Shown here in pieces: positions 18,496 through 26,019 of a stretch of DNA of 64,000 nucleotides. The position numbers and the translations under genes were made by a program. Under the pieces are notes generated by a model. The model searched no databases. It saw only the letters and a program-made list of their open reading frames with translations, and was not told where the DNA came from. Position 1 is the first letter of the stretch. Every line of letters begins with the position of its first letter. Origin of the DNA: Cytophagales bacterium (GTDB lineage: Bacteria; Bacteroidota; Bacteroidia; Cytophagales; Cyclobacteriaceae); contig WGNT01000015.1 of NCBI GenBank assembly GCA_016124425.1, positions 1 to 64,000 on the forward strand, read 5' to 3'.

Positions 18496-20316
18496 ATGAG
18501 AAAAGCCATTTTAGTAGCAGGAATATTCCTTTGCACCTTTTGGGCAAAAGCCCAACAGCGCGTATTTGTAGAAGCAGAATCCTTCGATCAGGTAGGAGGC
18601 TGGGTGGTAGACCAACAATCTTTTGATGTACTCTATTCCTCCTACCTCATGGCACATGGCATGGGGAGACCAGTCGTAGATGCATCGACCAAGGTTGACT
18701 TCCCAAAAAAAGGTGTGTATCATGTATGGGTACGCACCAAGGACTGGGCACCGTTTCCGAAAGGTCCCGGTGAATTCAATGTGCTGATCGATGAAAAGCC
18801 CTTGGATCGAGTCTTTGGTGCCGATGGATCGGATGAGTGGCAGTGGTATTATGGTGGCAGCAGGGAGATATCCGAAGAGACCGTTACCATATCACTCAAA
18901 GACCTTACGGGATTTAACGGGAGAGTGGATGCCATCTACTTCTCCACCGATAAGCAGGATGTACCTGTAAACGATCATAAGGAACTTTTGGCCTTTCGGA
19001 AAAAAATGCTGAACCTGACTGATGGACCTATAGATGCGGGAGAATTTGATTTGGTTGTAGTTGGAGGTGGGATTGCTGGAACCGCAGCGGCGATTTCGGC
19101 AGCAAGAATGGGGTTGAAAGTGGCGCTAATTCAAAACAGACCGGTGCTTGGCGGAAACAATAGTTCTGAAATCCGAGTGCATTTGATGGGAAACATAGAC
19201 CAGAATCATTATCCTCGGCTTGGCCGAATTGTTCGGGAGCTTGATAACGGAGACCCGGGGAACGGAAATCCGGACGGAGACCGCTACGGAGATAAGCGTA
19301 AGATGGAAGTTGTAAAAGCAGAACCAAACATCACCCTTTACCTCAACACCCATGTATATATGGCTGACATGAAAGGTAACAGAATCATGTCGGTCGTGGG
19401 CAGGAATATAAAGACCAATCAGGAATATAGTTTCCGTGGAACCTATTTCTCCGACTGCACAGGTGATGGGACCCTGGGCTATTTGGCCGGTGCGGAGTAT
19501 AGAATGGGGAGAGAAAGCCGTTCGGAGACAGGAGAATCCTTAGCAGCTGAGGTTGCGGATGATTTTACCCTTGGAACTTCAAACCTATGGGCATCCCTAC
19601 CAAAAGATCAACCCTCGGATTTTCCTGCTACTCCTTGGGCAATTCAGTTTTCCGATGAATACCATATCGATGACCATAAGGCAGACTGGCAGTGGGAGAC
19701 TGGATTTGGCAATTTCAATACCATCTATGAAGCCGAACAGATCCGCGACCACAACTTACGCGCGATTTTCGGAAATTGGTCCTACCTAAAGGAAAATAAG
19801 CCGGAAAAGTATAGCAACCATGAGCTTGCTTGGGTGGCTTATATTGGCGGAAAAAGGGAATCAAGAAGACTTATGGGTGACCACGTACTGACGCAAATGG
19901 ATATTCAGGACGGGATCAATTACCCCGATGGCTGCGTAACTGCGACCTGGACAATAGATCTTCATTTTCCGGATGAAAGAAACTCAAACTACTTCAAAGG
20001 AGAAGAATTCTTTGCGGCAACAAAGCATATTAAGGTAAAACCATATACCATTCCATACCGAAGCCTTTATTCCCGAAATATTGAAAATCTATTTATGGCA
20101 GGAAGAAACATCAGCACCACCCATGTTGCCTTTGGCAGTACCCGTGTGATGCGGACCTGTGGTATGATGGGCGAAGCTGTAGGTTATGCTGCTTTTGTTT
20201 CCAAATTGAAAGGGTGTAATCCGCGCGAAGTGTATACCGACCACTTGGATGAGTTTATGGGCATAATTTCGTCACCGACCAATATCTTCGAGTTTCCCAT
20301 AATCCCCAGAAACTAA
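18496..20316 (+). CDS. Secreted FAD-dependent oxidoreductase with N-terminal beta-sandwich
   Basis: 606 residues with a Sec signal peptide (MRKAILVAGIFLCTFWAKAQ) lacking twin arginines. Residues about 20-155 form a beta-rich, carbohydrate-binding-like domain (VFVEAESFDQVGGW, YHVWVRTKDW). Then follow the Rossmann dinucleotide motif VVVGGGIAGTAAAISAAR (about 184-201), RPVLGGNNSSEIRV, the flavin-contact motif DCTGDGTLGYLAGAEYRMG and, near the C-terminus, MAGRNISTTHVAFGSTRVM. This places it in the FAD_oxidored (PF12831-type) family. It is a paralogue of the protein at 23715-26015, which has no signal. Likely reaction: flavin-dependent oxidation of a sugar or a sugar-derived polyol in the periplasm. 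The flavin must be acquired after export, since nothing suggests Tat. Confidence 0.85.
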   Translation: MRKAILVAGIFLCTFWAKAQQRVFVEAESFDQVGGWVVDQQSFDVLYSSYLMAHGMGRPVVDASTKVDFPKKGVYHVWVRTKDWAPFPKGPGEFNVLIDEKPLDRVFGADGSDEWQWYYGGSREISEETVTISLKDLTGFNGRVDAIYFSTDKQDVPVNDHKELLAFRKKMLNLTDGPIDAGEFDLVVVGGGIAGTAAAISAARMGLKVALIQNRPVLGGNNSSEIRVHLMGNIDQNHYPRLGRIVRELDNGDPGNGNPDGDRYGDKRKMEVVKAEPNITLYLNTHVYMADMKGNRIMSVVGRNIKTNQEYSFRGTYFSDCTGDGTLGYLAGAEYRMGRESRSETGESLAAEVADDFTLGTSNLWASLPKDQPSDFPATPWAIQFSDEYHIDDHKADWQWETGFGNFNTIYEAEQIRDHNLRAIFGNWSYLKENKPEKYSNHELAWVAYIGGKRESRRLMGDHVLTQMDIQDGINYPDGCVTATWTIDLHFPDERNSNYFKGEEFFAATKHIKVKPYTIPYRSLYSRNIENLFMAGRNISTTHVAFGSTRVMRTCGMMGEAVGYAAFVSKLKGCNPREVYTDHLDEFMGIISSPTNIFEFPIIPRN

Positions 20317-20442
20317 GTATAAAACCTGATCGGCTTAGAAAGTCAAAGACGGATAAAGGGTGGTTTGACATCTTTAAGCAGACTGTTAACTATTCATTCT
20401 GCTTGAATGATGTAGTGCTATTGATCATCAGCTATATTGAAA

Positions 20443-21900
20443 ATGAGAAACATACATGCCAAAATAAATTGTTTGTTCAGATGCTCCCTTGTAGGCATCG
20501 TTCTGATGCTTACCTCGGGCGAATCGGCCTTTGCGATTAAAGCGCCCAATTTTGTCTTTATCATTACTGATGATATCTCTGCGGAAGATCTGGGAATATA
20601 TGGAAATACCGCTATCCCTACACCGAATCTGGACCGGATTGCACAACGGAGTTTGGTCTTCGACAATGCTTATCTGACCACAAGTTCCTGTTCCCCAAGT
20701 AGAAACTCCATAATTACCGGCCGGTATCCCCACAATACGGGTGCCCCGGAGATTCATGTACCACTACCTGAGGATCAGGTTACTTTTGTTCAGTTATTAA
20801 AAATGGCGGGCTACCATACGTTGCTTTCTGGAAAGAACCATATGGCCGTTCCTGAGCAACTGGGATTTCTAGCGTCTTCAGACAGCTATCCTGCTGGAAG
20901 TGAAAACTGGATCCGGCACCTGAGAGAGCGCCCAAAAGACAAACCTTTTTTCTTTTGGTTTGCGTCTCATGACGCGCATCGCGAATGGCAGATCAATGAC
21001 AAAGGCAGGACTTTTGACCCAAAAGACGTGGCTGTTCCGCCCTACATGTACGATGGTCCCCGAACAAGGGAAGACCTTATCGGCTACTACCACGAGATCA
21101 CCCGTAGTGATTATTATGCGGGTCTGGTATTTGAGGAATTGGAAAGACAGGGGATTCTGGACAATACGTATTTTATCTACCTAACTGACAATGGAAGGCC
21201 ATTTCCTCGGAGTAAGACATACCTGTATCAAAATGGAAGCCGAACGCCATTGATCATTTGCGGGCCGAAAGTGACGGCCGGCAGGACAAAATCGTTGGTG
21301 AGTTCAATTGATTTGGCGCCGACGGTCTTGGAATTGGCGGACCTACCGCTTCCTGAAAGCTTTCAGGGTATTTCATTTGTTCCCGTATTTGATAAACATG
21401 GTGCGGTTGTTCGTGAGGTAGCATTTGCTGAGCGAAATTGGCACCGGTATAGTGCGCACGAAAGAATGGTACGGATTGGCGACTGGCTCTATATCCGTAA
21501 CAATTTCCCCTTCACGAGAAACCTTTCCGGAGAATCAGACCCCCATCAACATCCCGCAGCGCAGGAATTGTGGTCTAAGCTGGACGAGGGAAGCCTAACG
21601 GCAGATCAGGCTTTAATCATGCGCTTGCCGCAACCTGCAGAGCAGTTGTTTCACCTGAAAAATGATCCCGATAATTTGGTTAACGTGGTACATGAACCCG
21701 AAAACCTACCTGTTTTGGCACAGATGCGGACCTTGCTTACCCGGTGGACCAATGAAACAGGCGATCATATCCCCGATGCGCCTACTCCCAATAAAGCTTC
21801 CCTTTTTGGAGAGCTTTTGGAGTGGGAAAGAGGAGAAATGCCTGGAGAAGCTACGAACGCGGTGCGAATTAACCATTCCGGGCCGATACTTATTGATTAG
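20443..21900 (+). CDS. Secreted S1-type sulfatase, intact
   Basis: 485 residues. The ATG at 20443 gives a signal peptide (about 1-31, ending ESAFA). The sulfatase core begins with NFVFIITDDISAEDLGIYG (metal-binding double Asp), then the formylglycine motif CSPSR at Cys83 followed by ITGRYPHNTG. YLTDNGRPF carries the second metal-binding Asp-Asn pair, and the C-terminal small domain has LFHLKNDPDNLVNV. All key residues are present, so the enzyme should be active after maturation by an anaerobic or aerobic formylglycine-generating enzyme encoded elsewhere. Family S1 members remove sulfate esters from glycans; the sub-family is not decided. It supports a sulfated substrate for the locus, and stands in contrast to the decayed sulfatase at 11071. 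Confidence 0.92.
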   Translation: MRNIHAKINCLFRCSLVGIVLMLTSGESAFAIKAPNFVFIITDDISAEDLGIYGNTAIPTPNLDRIAQRSLVFDNAYLTTSSCSPSRNSIITGRYPHNTGAPEIHVPLPEDQVTFVQLLKMAGYHTLLSGKNHMAVPEQLGFLASSDSYPAGSENWIRHLRERPKDKPFFFWFASHDAHREWQINDKGRTFDPKDVAVPPYMYDGPRTREDLIGYYHEITRSDYYAGLVFEELERQGILDNTYFIYLTDNGRPFPRSKTYLYQNGSRTPLIICGPKVTAGRTKSLVSSIDLAPTVLELADLPLPESFQGISFVPVFDKHGAVVREVAFAERNWHRYSAHERMVRIGDWLYIRNNFPFTRNLSGESDPHQHPAAQELWSKLDEGSLTADQALIMRLPQPAEQLFHLKNDPDNLVNVVHEPENLPVLAQMRTLLTRWTNETGDHIPDAPTPNKASLFGELLEWERGEMPGEATNAVRINHSGPILID

Positions 21901-22025
21901 TTTGGGGAAACAAAGGCTTTGAAATATTTAACACATATCAGTTTTAACGGGTCTATTTGGACACTATCTCGCGCAGCCGACTTTTTGCCGGCTGGGATGG
22001 CTTGTTTCTTTTTAGCAAAGTAATT

Positions 22026-23687
22026 ATGGCGCAACTAGATTATATCACGATCATTTTTTTTACCCTGATCATATTGGTTGCGGGATTATCTTTCGGGAAG
22101 AAGGGTGGAGATATGAAATCGTTCTTTGCGGCCGGAGGAGCAGTGCCCTGGCCGATCAACGGGCTATCCCTCTTTATGAGCTTTTTTTCGGCCGGTACAT
22201 TTGTGGTGTGGGGCTCCATCGCCTATGAATGGGGGTGGGTATCGGTCACCATTCAAATGACCATGTGTGCAAGCGGCTTTATAATTGGAAAATACTTGGC
22301 GCCCAAGTGGAAAGAGGCGCAGGTACTTACTGTCGCACAATACCTCACCAACCGGTTTGGGAAGCGGGTACAACAGTATTACACGTATATATTCTTGTTT
22401 CTTTCGCTCGGATACACGGGCGCCTTTCTGTATCCCGTTGCCAAAATTGTCAATGTCGTCACCGGGTTTGACATCTACTTTGCCATTCTTATTTTGGGAG
22501 GAATCATCATGCTGTATACCGCTGTGGGGGGGCTTTGGGCGGTCGTGGTGACAGATGTCCTTCAGTTTGTAATCCTTACGGCGGCAGTTTTGATTGTATT
22601 GCCCTTGTCGGTAGACCAAGTGGGTGGTTTCCCTACCTTTCTTGACGGAGCGCCGGATACGTTTTTCAAAGTATTTAATGGGGAATACACCCCGCTTTTC
22701 ATCTTTGCCTTTATCGGATACAACACCATCTTTATCGGTGGTAACTGGGCTTATGTTCAGCGATATACGTCGGTGGCTTCAGTACGGGATGCCAAAAAGG
22801 TAGGGTATCTTTTTGGTGCCCTATACCTTATCAGTCCGCTGATTTGGATGCTACCGCCAATGATCTATCGGGTAATCGATCCAAGTTTGGTCGGGCTGGA
22901 GTCTGAAGGTGCTTATTTGATGATGTGTATGGCAGTTTTGCCGATTGGCATGCTTGGCCTGATGCTTGGCGGGATGATATTTGCCACGGCAAGTTCTGTA
23001 AATACCTCCTTGAATTTAGCCGCTGCCGTGCTTACCAATGACGTTTACAAGCCCCTTTTTCCCGAGGCATCCAACAAGCAACTGATGCAGGTAGCCAGGA
23101 TGGCCACTTTGTTGTTTGGTCTGGGAACCATCGGCGTGGCATTTATGGTACCCATGGCCGGAGGGATAGTTGAGGTGGTCCTGAGCATTGGGGCGGTTAC
23201 AGGAGGGGCATTGTACGGGCCGGCGATTTGGGGGCTTTTCTCCAAAAGGCAAACCGGATCTTCCATCCTTTGGGTTACTGGGATTAGTCTCGGGGTCAAT
23301 CTGTTTTTTAAGTTTCTAACTCCCGTCTTTTGGAATCTAAAGCTGGATAGAAGTGAGGAAATGTTTTTGGGGGTAGGCCTACCGGTATTGTTGCTTGCGG
23401 TGTATGAGTTATGGGCACGGCAAAAGGGAAGCATAAGTTCGCAATATGTTGTTTTTATGCAGGGTAAAACCTCCCATAGGGTAGAAAATGAGGACGAAAC
23501 GAAGGAGAGTCTGCAACAAAATAGATATGGCATTAGAGTATTGAGTATGGCCTTTTTAGCGATAGGATCCATTTTTATCGCGCTTGGAGCCTATGCGGAC
23601 AAGGCGTCGGTATACACCTTTGCAATGGGGATATTGATCTGCCTGCTGGGCGTTTTGCTCTTCCGATTTGGAAATAAAAAAAAATAA
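22026..23687 (+). CDS. Sodium:solute symporter (SSS family)
   Basis: 553 residues with about 13-14 hydrophobic helices. The ATG at 22026 is chosen because the protein then begins at the first helix (MAQLDYITIIFFTLIILVAG), as in other members; an upstream in-frame start adds an unlikely leader. Family signatures are SFFAAGGAVPWPINGLSLF (about 30-48), VGGLWAVVVTDVLQFVILTAA (about 160-180), and GNWAYVQRYTSV in the middle. It brings a small substrate, probably a mono- or disaccharide or sugar acid freed by the PUL, across the inner membrane with Na+. It lies between the sulfatase and a cytoplasmic FAD oxidoreductase, so the imported compound may be the latter's substrate (inference). Confidence 0.9.
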   Translation: MAQLDYITIIFFTLIILVAGLSFGKKGGDMKSFFAAGGAVPWPINGLSLFMSFFSAGTFVVWGSIAYEWGWVSVTIQMTMCASGFIIGKYLAPKWKEAQVLTVAQYLTNRFGKRVQQYYTYIFLFLSLGYTGAFLYPVAKIVNVVTGFDIYFAILILGGIIMLYTAVGGLWAVVVTDVLQFVILTAAVLIVLPLSVDQVGGFPTFLDGAPDTFFKVFNGEYTPLFIFAFIGYNTIFIGGNWAYVQRYTSVASVRDAKKVGYLFGALYLISPLIWMLPPMIYRVIDPSLVGLESEGAYLMMCMAVLPIGMLGLMLGGMIFATASSVNTSLNLAAAVLTNDVYKPLFPEASNKQLMQVARMATLLFGLGTIGVAFMVPMAGGIVEVVLSIGAVTGGALYGPAIWGLFSKRQTGSSILWVTGISLGVNLFFKFLTPVFWNLKLDRSEEMFLGVGLPVLLLAVYELWARQKGSISSQYVVFMQGKTSHRVENEDETKESLQQNRYGIRVLSMAFLAIGSIFIALGAYADKASVYTFAMGILICLLGVLLFRFGNKKK

Positions 23688-23714
23688 AATAGAAAAAGGA
23701 ATCAGGTAAACTGA

Positions 23715-26015
23715 ATGAATATGATAAAGCAAGACGGTGTTTCCAAAAAAAGGGAATTGAATGAAAAGCGGATTGAATCGGATCTTGTTGTCGTTGGCGG
23801 AGGGATGGCGGGAACCTGCTGTGCCATCACGGCTGCAAGGGCGGGAGTACGGGTAACTTTGGTGCAGGACCGGCCTGTGTTGGGCGGAAACGCGTCTTCG
23901 GAGATACGGTTATGGATTTTGGGTGCCACATCCCATATGGGAAACAACAACCGCTGGTCGAGGGAAGGGGGCGTCATTGATGAGATATTGGTTGAAAATA
24001 TCTACAGAAATCCGGAAGGAAACCCGCTGATCCTGGATACCATCTTGTTGGAAAAGGTTTCTTTGGAGCCAAACATCAAACTCCTCCTAAATACAGCGGT
24101 ACACGACCTCACTAAAATCGGTGATGATCAGATTGAGCAAGTACATGCTTTTTGTAGCCAAAATTCTACAAGTTATATATTGCATGCACCGCTTTTCGTC
24201 GACGCTTCCGGAGATGGTATTTTGGGATTTTTGGCCGGTGCTGCATTTAGAATGGGGGCCGAAACATCCGACGAATTCGACGAAGCTTTTGCCCCAGACC
24301 ATGGCTATGGGGAACTGCTAGGCCATTCGTTGTACTTTTACAGCAAAGCGACGGATAAGCCGGTTCGTTTTGTGTCTCCTTCTTACGCACACAAGTCGCT
24401 TACCACGCTACCCCGATTCAAAAGCTTTAACCTCAAAGACCATGGATGTCGGTTATGGTGGGTCGAGTACGGAGGGCGTATGGACACCATTCATGAAAGT
24501 GAAACCATTAAATGGGAACTATGGAAAGTGATCTACGGGATTTGGGATCACCTCAAAAATTCAGGGGAATTCCCTGATATGGCTAACCACACCCTCGAAT
24601 GGGTGGGAACGATTCCCGGAAAGCGGGAAAGCCGCCGATTTGAGGGCGACTATATGCTGCACCAAAAAGACGTGGTAGAACAACGTGAACATGCGGATGC
24701 AGTTTCCTTTGGCGGGTGGGCGCTTGACCTGCATCCGGCAGATGGCGTCTATGGGGATAAACCCGGATGTACCCAGTGGCATTCGAAAGGGGTATATCAG
24801 ATTCCTTATCGTACCATGTACAGCCGCAACATCAAAAATCTCTTCTTGGCAGGGAGAATCATTAGCGCCAGTCATGTCGCTTTTGGATCGTCACGGGTTA
24901 TGGCCACTTGTGCACACAACGCGCAAGCGGTGGCGATGGCGGCAAAAATCTGCCTGACCCAAGGACTTGCTCCAAGGGATATTTCTGACGGCAATTGGAT
25001 CAAATTACTTCAGAGAGAACTGCTAAAAACAGGACACTACATCCCAAAACTGCGGCTAGATGATCCTGAAGATATGGTGCAGCACGCGGTCATTAGCGCC
25101 TCATCCACCTTTCAGCTCCGGGAATTACCTGCTGATGGTCCTTGGAAGCACCTCGAGTTTTCCATGGCTCAGCTAATCCCCTTCCCAGCGGGAAAGCTTT
25201 CCCCGATAACAATCCCCGTTCGATCCGCGGAACCCACCACTGTTCACCTGCAGCTGCTCGCATCTTCCAAGCCCGGAAATTTTACTCCGGACAGGGTATT
25301 AAGCGAACTGTGGATTCCTGTGGGTGTCGGTGAGCAGCGTATTAAGCCCGTTTTTGACTATACACTTGCCGAACCTGGCTATCTCTTCCTGGCTTTTCAA
25401 GCCAATTCCTCAGTAGAAGTAAAGTGTACCGAAAGCAGGGTAAGTGGCCTGCTCTCGGTTTTTCAGAAATACAACAAGGCCGTCGCAGTAAGCAGCAGGC
25501 AGGAACCACCTGCAGGCATTGGCATTGAGACCTTTGATTTTTGGCTTCCGGAGCGCAGGCCTGCTGGTCACAACATGGCGTTTTTACTGGATAATGCGCT
25601 GGATATCTTTCCCATTCAACACCTTACCAATGGAATTTTCAGACCAACCGAGTTATCCAACTGTTGGGTGGCTGATCCTAAAGACAACAAACCTATATTG
25701 GAGATTACATGGAGTCAGCCTCAGTCCATCATCGACATAAAGTTGTTTTTTGATGCCGATGCTGATCATCCCATGGAGTCTTCTCTGATGGGTCACCCGG
25801 AAAGCGAAATCCCCTTTTGTGTCAAATCGTACCAAATCAAAGATGATGCAGGCAAGCTCCTTCATAGGGAGGACCATAACCACCAAAGTATTGGGAGAAT
25901 TCATTTCGATGAACCGATAAGCACAAGCAGTCTCACGATTGAATTTGGGAAAAAATTGGATAATGTTCCTGTTTCTCTTTTTGGAATAACCTGCCACGGC
26001 AAAACCTTACTTTAA
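23715..26015 (+). CDS. Cytoplasmic FAD-dependent oxidoreductase with C-terminal beta domain
   Basis: 766 residues, no signal peptide or membrane segment. The Rossmann motif LVVVGGGMAGTCCAITAAR is close to the N-terminus (about 24-42), followed by RPVLGGNASSEIRL, DASGDGILGFLAGAAFRMG and the C-terminal flavin motif AGRIISASHVAFGSSRVM. These match the secreted paralogue at 18496 almost element by element. The FAD part ends near residue 440; residues about 450-766 are beta-rich and look like two sandwich domains, the last one discoidin-like. It begins 27 bases after the symporter gene and ends 4 bases before the next gene, so it is within the operon. Probable role: oxidation of the sugar brought in by the symporter; the substrate is not known. 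Confidence 0.82.
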   Translation: MNMIKQDGVSKKRELNEKRIESDLVVVGGGMAGTCCAITAARAGVRVTLVQDRPVLGGNASSEIRLWILGATSHMGNNNRWSREGGVIDEILVENIYRNPEGNPLILDTILLEKVSLEPNIKLLLNTAVHDLTKIGDDQIEQVHAFCSQNSTSYILHAPLFVDASGDGILGFLAGAAFRMGAETSDEFDEAFAPDHGYGELLGHSLYFYSKATDKPVRFVSPSYAHKSLTTLPRFKSFNLKDHGCRLWWVEYGGRMDTIHESETIKWELWKVIYGIWDHLKNSGEFPDMANHTLEWVGTIPGKRESRRFEGDYMLHQKDVVEQREHADAVSFGGWALDLHPADGVYGDKPGCTQWHSKGVYQIPYRTMYSRNIKNLFLAGRIISASHVAFGSSRVMATCAHNAQAVAMAAKICLTQGLAPRDISDGNWIKLLQRELLKTGHYIPKLRLDDPEDMVQHAVISASSTFQLRELPADGPWKHLEFSMAQLIPFPAGKLSPITIPVRSAEPTTVHLQLLASSKPGNFTPDRVLSELWIPVGVGEQRIKPVFDYTLAEPGYLFLAFQANSSVEVKCTESRVSGLLSVFQKYNKAVAVSSRQEPPAGIGIETFDFWLPERRPAGHNMAFLLDNALDIFPIQHLTNGIFRPTELSNCWVADPKDNKPILEITWSQPQSIIDIKLFFDADADHPMESSLMGHPESEIPFCVKSYQIKDDAGKLLHREDHNHQSIGRIHFDEPISTSSLTIEFGKKLDNVPVSLFGITCHGKTLL

Positions 26016-26019
26016 AAAA

